DNA of 64,000 nt from a bacterium M00.F.Ca.ET.205.01.1.1 (lineage in GTDB: Bacteria; Pseudomonadota; Alphaproteobacteria; Rhizobiales; Rhizobiaceae): positions 386,031 to 450,030 of the forward strand of contig SRUQ01000004.1 of NCBI GenBank assembly GCA_004791255.1, read 5' to 3'. Shown here in pieces: positions 26,886 to 37,200 of the stretch. Both the position numbers and the translations under genes were made by a program. The stretch's first letter is position 1, and each line of letters begins with the position of its first letter. The notes beneath the pieces are model-generated. The model was not told where the DNA came from. It ran no database searches and worked only from the letters and a program-made list of their open reading frames with translations.

Positions 26886-28166
26886 TCAGACCGGCTTCTT
26901 GCCGAAGACGCGGATGTATTCGGCGACGCCGCCCTTGCCGAGCGCCTTGGCCTGCTTGACCCAGTCGTCGCGGTCGATGCGGCCGTGGAAGGAGAGATAG
27001 CCGTCGACCCACGCGCGCTCGGCCTTCTTCCACGACGCGACCTGCGCGAAGGTGAAGATGCCAAGATCGTGCAGAATGCCCTCGATCTTCGGGCCGACGC
27101 CCGAAATCAGCTTGAGGTCGTCGACCGCTACCGGCCGGGCGATACCCGCCGGACGGTTCTTGTCTTCGAGCGAAGGCTTGACCGGCTTGGCCGCCGGCGC
27201 CTTGGCCTCGGGCGCCCTGAACGCGGCCTCAGGCTCGGCCTTGGTCTTCGGCCCATTGCGCTGCTTGGAGACCTGCTCGACCTCGGGCGCGGCCTTGTTG
27301 GCATTGGCGGCCGAATGCAGCGGGGCAGAAACGCTCGCCGCCTTCTCCGCCGCCGGCGCCACTTTGGCTTTCGAAGGCGTCTTCAGGGCCGGGCTGGTCT
27401 CAGGCGCGTCGGTCTTCGGCTTGCTGGCATTGGACGGCGCGACAGGAGCGGTGTCCTGTGCCGGCACGGCCGTGGCAATGATCGCGTCAGGCGCCGCCTT
27501 GGCGGCCTTGGCGGCTGCCTTGGCTTCCTTGTCGCGGGTCGACTTGAGAATGGCTTTTTCGCTGATCAGCGTCGTCAGGCCGGAGGCCGGCTCCGAGCCG
27601 GTGCGGCCGTTCTGCGGCCCTGGCACCACCGAGGCGCCCTTGCCCGCATCGTAGAGATCGATGATTTCGGCCAGCCGCTCAGGCGTCAAATCCTCGAACG
27701 TATCCTTGAACACCATGACCATCGGTGCGTTGACGCAGGCGCCGAGGCATTCGACCTCTTCCCACGACAAGGTGCCCTTGTCGTTGGTGTGGAACTGGTC
27801 GTGATGGATTTTCGAGCGGCACACATCCATCAGCGCTTCCGAACCGCGCAACATGCAGGGCGTGGTGCCACAGACCTGGATATGCGCGCGGGTGCCGACC
27901 GGATTGAGCTGGTACTGCGTGTAGAAGGTCGCGACCTCGAGCCCGCGAATGCGCGGCATGCCGAGCATGTCCGAGATGGTCTCGATCGCCGCCTTGGTGA
28001 CCCAGCCTTCCTGCTCCTGCGCAATCATCAGCAGGGGAATGATCGCCGACTGCTCGCGGCCCTTCGGATACTTCTTGATCCATTGCTTCGCCGCAGCCGC
28101 GTTCGCCCGGTTGAAGGCGAAGGAGGCTGGCTGGACGCTGGCTTCTGCGAGACGACGGACTGACAT
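26886..28166 (-). CDS. nuoE: NADH-quinone oxidoreductase subunit E with C-terminal helix-hairpin-helix extension
   Basis: Residues 1-185 are a normal NuoE thioredoxin-like domain with [2Fe-2S] (N1a) ligands C99, C104, C140 and C144. An Ala/Lys/Pro-rich linker of about 160 residues follows. A helix-hairpin-helix module at 346-426 ([21 protein letters not shown]) then closes the protein. Canonical NuoE is about 160-200 residues, so this 426-residue form more than doubles it. The extension is common in Rhizobiales and resembles COG3743-type DNA-binding modules. The linker looks disordered. It abuts nuoD directly. Confidence 0.95.
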   Translation of the reverse strand: MSVRRLAEASVQPASFAFNRANAAAAKQWIKKYPKGREQSAIIPLLMIAQEQEGWVTKAAIETISDMLGMPRIRGLEVATFYTQYQLNPVGTRAHIQVCGTTPCMLRGSEALMDVCRSKIHHDQFHTNDKGTLSWEEVECLGACVNAPMVMVFKDTFEDLTPERLAEIIDLYDAGKGASVVPGPQNGRTGSEPASGLTTLISEKAILKSTRDKEAKAAAKAAKAAPDAIIATAVPAQDTAPVAPSNASKPKTDAPETSPALKTPSKAKVAPAAEKAASVSAPLHSAANANKAAPEVEQVSKQRNGPKTKAEPEAAFRAPEAKAPAAKPVKPSLEDKNRPAGIARPVAVDDLKLISGVGPKIEGILHDLGIFTFAQVASWKKAERAWVDGYLSFHGRIDRDDWVKQAKALGKGGVAEYIRVFGKKPV

Positions 28167-29357
28167 TTAGCGATCGACCTCACCAAACACGATGTCGAGG
28201 GAGCCAAGAATGGCGGTGACGTCGGCCAGCATGTGGCCGCGGCACAGGAAATCCATGGCCTGGAGATGCGCAAAGCCCGGGGCGCGCAGCTTGCAGCGAT
28301 AGGGCTTGTTGGTGCCGTCGGAGACCAGATAGACGCCGAACTCGCCCTTCGGCGCCTCGACCGCCGCATAGACCTCGCCGGCCGGCACGCGGTAGCCTTC
28401 GGTGTAGAGCTTGAAGTGATGGATCAGCGCTTCCATCGAGCGCTTCATCGCGCCGCGCTTGGGCGGCACCACCTTGCCGTCGAGGTTCGACACCGGGCCG
28501 GTACTTTCCTTGCCGAGCAGCAGATCGACGCACTGGCGCATGATCCTGGCCGACTGGCGCATCTCTTCCATGCGCACGAGATAGCGGTCGTAGCAGTCGC
28601 CGTTCTTGCCGATCGGAATGTCGAACTCCATTTCCGAATAGCATTCATAAGGCTGCGACTTGCGCAGGTCCCACGGCGCGCCCGAACCACGCACCATGAC
28701 GCCCGAAAAGCCCCAGGCCCAGGCATCCGCCAGCGAAACGATGCCGATATCGACATTGCGCTGCTTGAAGATGCGGTTGCCGGTCAAGAGCTTGTCGAGA
28801 TCGTCAAGCGACTTCAGGAACGGGTCGATCCACTTACCGATATCCTCGACAAGCTTCTGCGGCAGGTCCTGGTGCACGCCACCCGGCCGGAAATAGGCCG
28901 CATGCATGCGCGAACCCGAGGCGCGCTCGTAGAAAACCATCAGCTTTTCGCGTTCGACGAAGCCCCACAGCGGCGGCGTCAGCGCGCCGATGTCGAGCGC
29001 CTGCGTCGTCACGTTGAGGATGTGCGACATGATGCGGCCGATCTCGCAATAGAGCACGCGGATCAGCTGGCCACGCTTCGGCACCTCGATGCCGAGCAGC
29101 CGCTCGGTGGCGAGCGCGAAGGCATGTTCCTGGTTCATCGGCGCGCAATAGTCGAGCCGGTCTAGATAGGGCACCGCCTGCAGATAGGTCTTGTGCTCGA
29201 TCAGCTTTTCGGTGCCGCGGTGCAACAACCCGATATGCGGATCGACGCGGTCGACAACTTCGCCGTCGAGCTCCAGAACCAACCTCAAAACACCATGCGC
29301 GGCAGGGTGTTGAGGTCCAAAGTTGATGTTGAAATTTCGGACGGAGGTTTCAGCCAT
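28167..29357 (-). CDS. nuoD: NADH-quinone oxidoreductase subunit D
   Basis: The 396-residue 49-kDa-type subunit that forms the quinone site with NuoB. The family start is clear ([20 protein letters not shown], in parts), with the quinone-binding His in GPQHPAAHG, plus [14 protein letters not shown] and the C-terminal [11 protein letters not shown]. It is separated from nuoC by 9 bases and directly adjoins nuoE. Confidence 0.97.
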   Translation of the reverse strand: MAETSVRNFNINFGPQHPAAHGVLRLVLELDGEVVDRVDPHIGLLHRGTEKLIEHKTYLQAVPYLDRLDYCAPMNQEHAFALATERLLGIEVPKRGQLIRVLYCEIGRIMSHILNVTTQALDIGALTPPLWGFVEREKLMVFYERASGSRMHAAYFRPGGVHQDLPQKLVEDIGKWIDPFLKSLDDLDKLLTGNRIFKQRNVDIGIVSLADAWAWGFSGVMVRGSGAPWDLRKSQPYECYSEMEFDIPIGKNGDCYDRYLVRMEEMRQSARIMRQCVDLLLGKESTGPVSNLDGKVVPPKRGAMKRSMEALIHHFKLYTEGYRVPAGEVYAAVEAPKGEFGVYLVSDGTNKPYRCKLRAPGFAHLQAMDFLCRGHMLADVTAILGSLDIVFGEVDR

Positions 29358-29366
29358 TCTGGCGTC

Positions 29367-29972
29367 TCAATTCGTCTTGGCTTTTTCATCGCCCGGCAGG
29401 ACGTAGTCCGTCCCTTCCCATGGCGACAGAAAATCGAAGTTCCTGAATTCCTGTTTCAATTCAACAGGCTCGTAGATCACCCGCTTGGCTTCGTCGTCGT
29501 AGCGCACCTCGACGAAGCCGGTCAGCGGAAAGTCCTTGCGCAGCGGATGACCGTCGAAACCGTAGTCGGTCAGGATGCGGCGCAGGTCCGGATGGCCGGA
29601 AAACAGGACGCCGTATAGATCGTATGTCTCGCGCTCGAACCAGTCCGCGCCGGGATAGACAGCGGTCAGCGACGGCACCACCGTCTCCTCGTCGGCCTGC
29701 AGCTTGACGCGGATGCGCACATTCTGCTTCGGCGACAACAGATGATAGACGACGTCGAAACGCCTGGCCCGTGACGGATAGTCCGCGCCGCTGACATCGA
29801 TGATCGAGATGAACTGGCAGCGCTGGTCGTCGCGCAGGAAGGTCATCACCTCGATCAGGTCGCGCGGCTCGACCTGGATGGTCAGTTCGCCATAGGCGAG
29901 AACCGCGTCATTGACACGGCCGATCAGCTTTTCGCCGAGATAGGTCGACAGTTCGCTCAGGGATGCGGCCAT
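29367..29972 (-). CDS. nuoC: NADH-quinone oxidoreductase subunit C
   Basis: The 201-residue 30-kDa-type peripheral subunit, not fused to NuoD. The signature [40 protein letters not shown] (read in parts) is complete. It starts [15 protein letters not shown] four bases after the nuoB stop. The longer in-frame extension lies inside nuoB and is rejected. Confidence 0.97.
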   Translation of the reverse strand: MAASLSELSTYLGEKLIGRVNDAVLAYGELTIQVEPRDLIEVMTFLRDDQRCQFISIIDVSGADYPSRARRFDVVYHLLSPKQNVRIRVKLQADEETVVPSLTAVYPGADWFERETYDLYGVLFSGHPDLRRILTDYGFDGHPLRKDFPLTGFVEVRYDDEAKRVIYEPVELKQEFRNFDFLSPWEGTDYVLPGDEKAKTN

Positions 29973-29976
29973 GGAT

Positions 29977-30558
29977 TTACCGTTCGATCGTGCCAGTGCG
30001 GCGGATCTTCTTCTGCAACAGAAGAATGCCGTAGAGCAGTGCTTCGGCGCTCGGCGGGCAGCCGGGCACATAGATGTCGACCGGCACGATGCGGTCACAG
30101 CCGCGCACCACCGAATAGGAATAGTGGTAGTAGCCACCGCCATTGGCGCAGGAGCCCATCGAGATGACGTAGCGCGGCTCCGGCATCTGGTCATAGACCT
30201 TGCGCAGCGCCGGCGCCATCTTGTTGGTCAGTGTGCCGGCGACGATCATGATGTCGGACTGGCGCGGAGAAGCACGCGGGGCGACACCGAACCGCTCCGA
30301 ATCGTAGCGCGGCATCGAGGTGTGGATCATCTCGACCGCGCAGCAGGCGAGGCCGAAGGTCATGAACATCAGCGAGCCGCTGCGCGCCCAGGTGATCAGC
30401 GCCTCGGTCGATGTGACGAGAAAGCCCTTGTCGGCGAGCTCGTTGTTGATCTCGAGGAAAAAGGGATCGTCCGCCCCCACCGGCCTGCCGGTGTTGGGAT
30501 CGATCAGACCCTTGGGCCGCGGCGCGATGAGCGTGCCGGAACTGTCGCTCAATCCCAT
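29977..30558 (-). CDS. nuoB: NADH-quinone oxidoreductase subunit B
   Basis: The subunit carrying terminal cluster N2, which reduces quinone. From [10 protein letters not shown] it has 193 residues. The N2 ligands are the tandem cysteines in [10 protein letters not shown], the Cys in MGSCANGGG and the Cys in [12 protein letters not shown] chose the ATG at 30558 because GGAG lies seven bases upstream; the ATG seven codons earlier overlaps nuoA further. It overlaps the nuoA stop by 10 bases. Confidence 0.96.
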   Translation of the reverse strand: MGLSDSSGTLIAPRPKGLIDPNTGRPVGADDPFFLEINNELADKGFLVTSTEALITWARSGSLMFMTFGLACCAVEMIHTSMPRYDSERFGVAPRASPRQSDIMIVAGTLTNKMAPALRKVYDQMPEPRYVISMGSCANGGGYYHYSYSVVRGCDRIVPVDIYVPGCPPSAEALLYGILLLQKKIRRTGTIER

Positions 30559-30914
30559 TCCAGCGCTCCTTTTTTCCATTCATAGGCAAAGCCGATGGTC
30601 AGCACCGCCAGGAAAACCATCATCGACCAGAAGCCGAGCATGCCGATCTTCGAGAACGACACCGCCCAAGGGAACAGGAAGGCCACTTCCAGATCGAAGA
30701 TGATGAACAGGATCGACACCAGGTAGAAGCGGATGTCGAATTTCATGCGGGCGTCGTCGAACGAGTTGAAACCGCACTCGTAGGCGGAAAGCTTCTCGGG
30801 ATCGGGGTTTCTGTAGGCCACCAGGAACGGCGCCACGATAAGCGCCAGACCGACCACCGCCGCCACTGCGATGAACAGGACGATGGGCAGGTACGAACTC
30901 AAGAGTGCGCTCAT
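30549..30914 (-). CDS. nuoA: NADH-quinone oxidoreductase subunit A
   Basis: A 121-residue membrane subunit with three helices and the conserved segments [20 protein letters not shown] (in parts) and [16 protein letters not shown]. It starts [15 protein letters not shown]. As the first gene it sets the start of the long minus-strand nuo-birA-rnj series. The roughly 300 bases upstream contain a TTGACT hexamer on the minus strand but no clear matching -10. Confidence 0.96.
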   Translation of the reverse strand: MSALLSSYLPIVLFIAVAAVVGLALIVAPFLVAYRNPDPEKLSAYECGFNSFDDARMKFDIRFYLVSILFIIFDLEVAFLFPWAVSFSKIGMLGFWSMMVFLAVLTIGFAYEWKKGALEWD

Positions 30915-31214
30915 GCTGCGGCTTTCCGTTGGCGCCAATCCATTTTGATTACAGCACCGGACCTCAATGCGGAAGCGTGACAGAATAACCGCTGAACCGT
31001 TTTAAGGGGCCTTTGCTGCAACGCGGCGAGGGTTAGCGCAGCAGTTCCAGCGAAGCAAGTCAAACCTTGTTCAAAACGCTGACCTGGACGGCATATCCGG
31101 AGAAACTGGTCCCATCCGCTCCTGTTTGATTTCCTTCACCTTTTACTCCACTTTTCTCTCCTGACAGGATTGCCGCCAGAACCCTGCTAGCATGAACTGG
31201 AATCACGCACGGGA
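30915..31214. promoter_or_regulatory. Divergent control region nuoA / ycaQ-like gene
   Basis: This 300-base region must hold the promoters of the nuo operon (minus strand) and the YcaQ-like gene (plus strand). For nuo, TTGACT near 31065-31070 read on the minus strand is the best -35 candidate. For the plus strand, CTGACA near 31162 followed by TGCTAG is a plausible pair. No strong operator palindrome is seen, so the assignments are weak. Confidence 0.4.
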
Positions 31215-32450
31215 ATGACACCCGACAGGCTATCAGAGACGCATATCCGCATGCAGGAAAAGATCTCGCTTGCCACTGCCCGGCGCATCGCGCTCGCCGC
31301 CCAGGGCTTTCTCGATCCGCGCCCCGCCGGCACGCCCGACCGCCGCCACTTCGCCCGTGTGCTGTCCCGCACCGGCCTGCTGCAGATCGATTCCGTCAGC
31401 GCGGTGGTGCGCGCCCACTATATGCCGCTCTATTCACGGCTTGGCCCCTACCCGCTTTCATTGCTCGACAATGCCGCCGTGACGCGCAAGCGCACAGTGT
31501 TCGAATACTGGGCGCATGAGGCATCCTTCCTGCCGGTCGAGACCTACCCGCTGATGCGCTGGCGCATGCAGCGGGCCGAGCAAGGCGACGAGATGTACCT
31601 TGGGCTGGCCAAATGGGGCCGCGAGCACGGCGCCTATATCGAGGAGATCTACCGCGAGGTCGTCGACCGTGGCCCGATCGCCGCTTCGGCGCTGGAGGGC
31701 CAGAAAGGCTCCGGCGGCTGGTGGGGTTGGAGCCATGCCAAGCACGCCTTCGAATGGCTGTTCTGGGCCGGCCGCATCACCACGGCGCACCGTCGGGGCT
31801 TCGAGAGGTTCTACGACGTGCCCGAACGCGTGCTGCCGCAGGCGATCCTCGATCTGCCGGTGCCGGCCGCCGAGGACGCGCACCGCGACTTGCTGCGCAT
31901 TTCCGCCCGTGCCCACGGCGTGGCGACATCAGGCGATTTGCGCGACTATTTCCGCCTGTCGCCGGCCGACATGAAGGGCCGGCTGGAAGAACTGGTTGAA
32001 ACAGGGGAGTTGCTGCCGGTGCGCGTCGAAGGCTGGAACAAGCCGGCTTACCTCCACAAGGACGCCCGTCTTCCCCGCAAGATCGGGGCCCGCGCCTTGC
32101 TGGCGCCGTTCGATCCGGTCGTCTTCGAACGATCGCGCAGCGAGCGGCTGTTCGATTTCCATTACCGCATCGAGATCTACACCCCGGCCGAAAAGCGCCA
32201 ATACGGCTACTATGTCCTGCCATTCCTGCTCGGCGACAGGATCGTCGGCCGCGTCGACCTCCGGGCCGATCGCCCGGCTGGTGTATTGCGCGTGCACGCA
32301 GCCTATGCGGAGCGCTGCGCACCGCCCGAGACTGCCGCCCAACTCTACGAAGAGTTGAAGCAGATGCAGGGCTGGCTCGGCCTGGAACGCATGGAAGTGA
32401 CGCCGTCAGGCGATCTGGGCCCGGCGCTGGCCGACATCGCGGTGTCGTAG
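31215..32450 (+). CDS. YcaQ/AlkX-type winged-helix DNA glycosylase
   Basis: The 411-residue protein belongs to the HTH_42/YcaQ family of glycosylases that unhook DNA interstrand crosslinks. The catalytic QxD motif is present as Q57-I-D59 in LLQIDSVSAVVRAHYMPLYSR (split), which is the AlkX/YcaQ form, whereas AlkZ has QxQ. Tandem winged-helix regions fill the middle, and a C-terminal beta domain contains LLAPFDPVVFERSR. A start at 31251 (MQEKISLATARR) is a realistic alternative. It is divergent from nuoA and monocistronic. Confidence 0.85.
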   Translation: MTPDRLSETHIRMQEKISLATARRIALAAQGFLDPRPAGTPDRRHFARVLSRTGLLQIDSVSAVVRAHYMPLYSRLGPYPLSLLDNAAVTRKRTVFEYWAHEASFLPVETYPLMRWRMQRAEQGDEMYLGLAKWGREHGAYIEEIYREVVDRGPIAASALEGQKGSGGWWGWSHAKHAFEWLFWAGRITTAHRRGFERFYDVPERVLPQAILDLPVPAAEDAHRDLLRISARAHGVATSGDLRDYFRLSPADMKGRLEELVETGELLPVRVEGWNKPAYLHKDARLPRKIGARALLAPFDPVVFERSRSERLFDFHYRIEIYTPAEKRQYGYYVLPFLLGDRIVGRVDLRADRPAGVLRVHAAYAERCAPPETAAQLYEELKQMQGWLGLERMEVTPSGDLGPALADIAVS

Positions 32451-32457
32451 CCGTGCG

Positions 32458-32486
32458 TTGACACCACTGCCCGCAAAAGCCTAAAT
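32458..32486 (+). promoter_or_regulatory. Sigma70-type promoter of the cobalamin operon
   Basis: A perfect TTGACA -35 (32458-32463), a 17-bp spacer and CTAAAT -10 (32481-32486) predict a start at about 32493. That is the first base of the riboswitch P1 stem. Confidence 0.8.
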
Positions 32487-32492
32487 CCAGTC

Positions 32493-32674
32493 CAGACGGT
32501 CCCCTGCCCGCAACGGCAAGGGCCAAGAGGGAATGCGGTGCGGGAGCGAAAAACCCCAAATCCGCGGCTGTCCCCGCAACTGTAAGCGAAGAGCCAAGGC
32601 CGAAAACCACTGGGGTGTTCCCGGGAAGGCGGCTACCAAGGCGATGACCCGCGAGCCAGGAGACCTGCCGTCTG
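32493..32674 (+). promoter_or_regulatory. Cobalamin (AdoCbl) riboswitch
   Basis: The RNA contains the conserved core GAATGCGGTGCGGGA, then CCGCGGCTGTCCCCGCAACTG and the B12 box GCCAGGAGACCTGCC near 32654-32668. The outer P1 helix is perfect: CAGACGG at 32493-32499 pairs with CCGTCTG at 32668-32674. It senses adenosylcobalamin and represses the downstream biosynthesis genes. The ribosome-binding site AAGGAG (32711-32716) sits in the loop of a small CGGG/CCCG hairpin (32706-32720), so translational control of the first gene is likely. No T-run terminator is visible. Confidence 0.97.
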
Positions 32675-32723
32675 CGAAATACAATCCGATCGCCCGGCGG
32701 GTTTCCGGGCAAGGAGCCCGAGT

Positions 32724-33158
32724 TTGGACCATCACAGCGGTTTTTCGGCTGGCACAGCGGACAACGCGTCCGAGCAGGGCGAAGCCTTGGCTGGTGTAAC
32801 CGTCATCGTCTGCGCCTCCTGCCGCGATGAAACCGGCTCCGACGCCCATCCCCGCGCCGGCGAACTGCTGGCCGACGATACACGGCACGCGGCGTCGGGC
32901 GATAATATCCGCGTCGGCACTGTCGAATGCCTGGGCAATTGCAAGCGCCGGCTGAGCGCGGCGATCCTGCGCGACGGCTGCTGGAGCTACGTGTTTGGTG
33001 ACCTGACCACCGCAAGCGGCGCCGATCTCGTCGCCGGCGCAAAGCTTTTTGCCACATCGACCGACGGCCTCATCCCCTGGCGCGGCCGGCCCGATTCCCT
33101 CAAGCGCGGCCTCGTCGCCCGCATCCCACCCCTCGACATGCTGAAGGACTTGAAATGA
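32724..33158 (+). CDS. DUF1636 family metal-binding protein, first gene of the cob operon
   Basis: The 144-residue protein has a thioredoxin-like ferredoxin pattern: C30-x2-C33 in VCASCRDE and C69-x3-C73 in VECLGNCKRR. This fits a [2Fe-2S] cluster or a bound metal. DUF1636 proteins occur beside cobW and cobN, so a role in cobalt handling or as a redox partner for corrin-ring steps is inferred. It starts with TTG at 32724, seven bases after AAGGAG. A later start would leave the ribosome-binding site too far away. It overlaps cobW by 4 bases. Confidence 0.8.
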   Translation: MDHHSGFSAGTADNASEQGEALAGVTVIVCASCRDETGSDAHPRAGELLADDTRHAASGDNIRVGTVECLGNCKRRLSAAILRDGCWSYVFGDLTTASGADLVAGAKLFATSTDGLIPWRGRPDSLKRGLVARIPPLDMLKDLK

Positions 33159-34192
33159 GCGCCTCCGTTTCCCGTGTTCCCTGCACCGTCGTCACCGGCT
33201 TCCTTGGCGCCGGCAAGACCACGCTGGTACGCCATCTCCTGGAAAATGCCGGCGGCAAACGGCTGGCCATCATCGTCAATGAATTCGGCGACATCGGCAT
33301 TGACGGCGAGATTCTGAAGGGCTGCGGCATCGATACCTGCCCGGGAGAAAACATTGTCGAACTGGCCAATGGCTGCATCTGCTGCACCGTCGCCGACGAT
33401 TTCGTGCCGGCGCTAGACCAGATCCTGTCGCGTACGCCCAAGGTCGACCACATCCTCATCGAGACCTCGGGCCTCGCGCTGCCGAAGCCGCTGGTGCAGG
33501 CCTTTCAGTGGCCGACCGTGAAGAGCCGTGTCACCGTCGATAGCGTTATCGCCGTCGTCGACGGGCCGGCACTGGCCGAAGGCCGCGTCGCCAACGATAT
33601 GGATGCCTTGCAGGCGCAGCGCGCCGGCGATGACAGCCTCGACCATGACGATCCGGTCGAGGAAGTGTTCGAGGACCAGGTCGCCTGCGCCGACCTGATC
33701 ATCCTGTCTAAGAGCGATCTGATGGACGCCGCCGGGTCGGCGCGCGCCAATGCCATCATCAACGAACACTCCGCCCGCGCCGTGAAGATCGTGCCGACGT
33801 CGCATGGCAAGGTCGATCCCTCGGTGCTGCTCGGGCTTGGACTTGCCGTCGAGGACGATATCGAGAACCGCAAGTCCCATCACGACGGCGCATTCGACCA
33901 CGAGCATGACGACTTCGACACCTTCATCGTCGACATTCCCTCGATCGCCAATCCGGATGAACTGGCAAATCGCGTCGCCACCGTCGCAGCACAGGAAAAC
34001 GTGCTGCGCGTGAAAGGCTTCGTCGAGGTAGGCGGCAAGCCGATGCGGCTTTTGCTGCAGGCGGTCGGTCCGCGCGTCAATCACTACTATGACCGCGCCT
34101 GGACCGCCGAGGACGACCGCCGTTCACGCCTCGTCGTCATCGGCCTCAAGGGGCTGAACCGCCCGGCGATCGAGCGTATACTCGCCGGCTGA
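33155..34192 (+). CDS. cobW: Cobalamin biosynthesis GTPase CobW
   Basis: A G3E-family metal chaperone GTPase of 345 residues, thought to supply cobalt to the CobNST chelatase. Walker A is GFLGAGKTT (15-23), the metal motif CxCC is C74-I-C76-C77, Walker B is in the ILIETSGLALP region and the guanine motif is LSKSDL. A His/Asp-rich loop (SHHDGAFDHEHDD) near residues 246-258 may bind metal. The C-terminal CobW_C domain is complete. Confidence 0.95.
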   Translation: MSASVSRVPCTVVTGFLGAGKTTLVRHLLENAGGKRLAIIVNEFGDIGIDGEILKGCGIDTCPGENIVELANGCICCTVADDFVPALDQILSRTPKVDHILIETSGLALPKPLVQAFQWPTVKSRVTVDSVIAVVDGPALAEGRVANDMDALQAQRAGDDSLDHDDPVEEVFEDQVACADLIILSKSDLMDAAGSARANAIINEHSARAVKIVPTSHGKVDPSVLLGLGLAVEDDIENRKSHHDGAFDHEHDDFDTFIVDIPSIANPDELANRVATVAAQENVLRVKGFVEVGGKPMRLLLQAVGPRVNHYYDRAWTAEDDRRSRLVVIGLKGLNRPAIERILAG

Positions 34193-34209
34193 CGCGAAAA
34201 CGGGCCGCG

Positions 34210-37200
34210 ATGCATATTCTCACCACGACATCCGCATCGCTCGACGATCTCGCCGAGCCTGTCGATCTGCGGCAGACGCCGGCGGATATCGTGGCCCTGT
34301 CCTTCACCGACAGCGACCTCGCCGGTCTTGCGGCGGCTTGGCAGGCCGACGCCGACCGCCTGCCCTCGATGCGGCTGGCGGCGCTGCGCGACCTGCGCCA
34401 CCCCATGTCGGTCGATCTCTGGATTGACAGCGTCGCCCGCCACGCCAAGGTCATTCTCGTCCGCATCCTCGGCGGCTACGACTGGTGGCGCTATGGCTGC
34501 GACCAGCTTGCCGCCATTGCCCGCGAGCGCGGCATCAAACTGGCGCTGCTGCCCGGCGAAAGCCATGACGAGGATGCCAGGTTGATCCAGGCGTCGACGC
34601 TGTCGCGCGCCGAACTCGACGGCCTGCTAGGTTATTTCCGCGAAGGCGGCCCGGCGAATATGAGCGCGCTCGTGCGGAGGCTGGCGAAGCTGGCAGGGGC
34701 GGATACGGAGTTGGACGAGCCGGTCGCTGTTCCAAAAGCGGGGTACTACGCACCCGGCCAAGGAGTCGCGCCCCTCCCTCTCCAGGGCGATGGCGGGGTC
34801 ATCCCCATCCTCTTCTACCGCTCGATGCTGCTGGCCGTCGACGTCGCGCCGATCGACGCACTGGTCGATGCCTTGCGGCAACGCGGCATGCTCCCGGTCC
34901 CCATCTTCGTCTCCAGCCTGAAAGACCCGGCGTCGCTGGCTTTCGTCGAAACAGCGCTCGCCGCGCCGAAGCCCGCCGCGATCGTCACCGCGACCGCCTT
35001 CGCTTCCGGTGCCGAACCCGGCGTCGAAACCCTGTTCGATCGTGCCGGCGTGCCGGTCTTCCAGGTCATCGTCGCCACCACCCGCCGCGATGTCTGGGAG
35101 AACAACCAGCGCGGCTTGGCGCCCGCCGATTTGGCCATGCATGTCGTGCTGCCCGAACTCGACGGCCGCATCCTTGCCGGCGCCATCTCCTTCAAAGGCG
35201 AGAGCGAGATCGACCCCGCGCTCGGCCACCGCGCCTTGGCCAACCGGCCGGAACCGGACCGCGTGGCGCAGGTCGCCGACCGGGTGGCCGCGTTCATGCG
35301 TCTGCAGGAAACATCGCGCGCCGAGCGCAAGCTGGCGATCCTGATCCCGGATTATCCCAGTGCGCCGGGCCGCACCGGCTATGCCGTGGGCCTTGATGTC
35401 CCGTCCAGCGTGCTGGCGATGCTGCAGGACTTGAGCGACCAGGGCTATGCCGTTGGAGAGATTCCGCAAACGCCGCGTGCTCTGCTCGATTTGCTGGAGG
35501 GGGGCCGAGATGGGCTGGGGCTGGAGGAGTATCAGGAACTCTCCAAGAATTTGCCGGCAGGAGCGGTTGCTGCGATAAGTGCAGCTTGGGGCAAGGCCGA
35601 ACACGAGACAGGCTTGCGCGAGGCCTCGCGCCAACCTTCACCATCAACCAAAAAACACTTCCCCTTCCGCGCCGCCACCTTCGGCAACGTCACCGTGGCG
35701 CTGGCCCCCGACCGTGGCCGCTCGGCTGACCGACGCGCCGACTATCACGACCCGACGCTCCCCCCGCGCCACGCGCTGATCGCCTTCGGCCTGTGGCTGC
35801 GCAAGGCGCTTGGCGTCCATGCCCTGATCCATGTCGGCGCCCATGGCACTCTGGAATGGCTGCCCGGCAAGACCGTTGCCCTCTCGCAAAACTGTTTTCC
35901 CGAGATCGTCACCGGTCCCCTGCCCGTGATCTATCCCTTCATCGTCTCCAATCCCGGCGAGGCGGCGCAGGCCAAGCGCCGGATCGCCGCCGTCACGCTC
36001 GGCCATCTGCCGCCACCCTTGACCGGCGCCGGGCTCGACGAGGACCAGCACCGGTTGGAGCGGCTGGTCGACGAATACGCCCAGGCCGATGGGCTCGACC
36101 GCCGCCGCCGCGACAGGCTGGCCAGGCTGATTGTCGATACCGCGCAGAAGACCGGGCTCGCCTCCGAAGCTGGTGTTGCAAAGACCGACGCGCCCGACGA
36201 GGCACTGCGCCGCATCGATGCCTGGCTCTGCGATCTCAAGGATTTCGCCATCAAGGACGGCCTGCATGTCTATGGCCGCGCCGCTGAGGACGAAGCCGAC
36301 GCCATGCGCCGCCAGAGCGCTGATGCAGAGAAGGCGGCGCTGCTCGCAGCGCTCGATGGCCGTCATGTCAAGGCCGGCCCGGCCGGCGCTCCGGCGCGAG
36401 GACGCTCCGACGTCCTGCCCACCGGCCGCAACCTGTTCACCTCGGATCCGCGCACCATGCCGACGCCGACCGCCTACGATCTGGGCAAGGCGGCGGCCGA
36501 CGAAGTGGTGCGGGCCTACATGCAGTCGCATGGCGACTGGCCGCGCTCGCTGGTCATCGACCTCTGGGGCTCGGCCTCGCTGCGCACCGGCGGCGAGGAA
36601 ATCGCGCAAGGCCTGGCGCTGATGGGCTGCCGGCCGCAATGGGATGCCGCGACCGGCCGCATCATTGGCATCGAGGTGCTGCCGCCGGCCGCGCTCGGCC
36701 GCCCGCGCGTCGATGTCACCTGGCGCATATCGGGCCTGTTCCGCGACATGTTCCCGACCCAGATCGCGCTGATCGATGCCGCCGCCAACGCCGTAGCCGG
36801 ACGCGACGAGGACGATTCGGAAAACCCGCTCGCGGCAAAAACCCGCGCCGACGGCAAGGTCAGCCCGCGCATCTTCGGCACCTCGCCCGGCACTTACGGC
36901 GCCGGCGTCGAAGACATCTTGTCGAGCGGCGACTGGGCGGCGCGCGAGGAGATCGGCCGCGCCTATCTCGACGCCACCTCGCACGCCTATGGCGGCGTCG
37001 GCGGCGAAGGCATCTCGGCGCCCGGCGCCTTCGAGGGACGCCTCGCCGAGGCCGACCTCTTGGTCCACACCGGCGACGATCCCGGCCGCGACATTCTGGA
37101 GGGTTCCGCCGACGTCGCCTTCATCGGCGGTTTTTCAGCCGCACTTGCGGCACTCGGCCGGAATGCCGACGTCATCGTGCTCGACACCACCGATCCGCAA

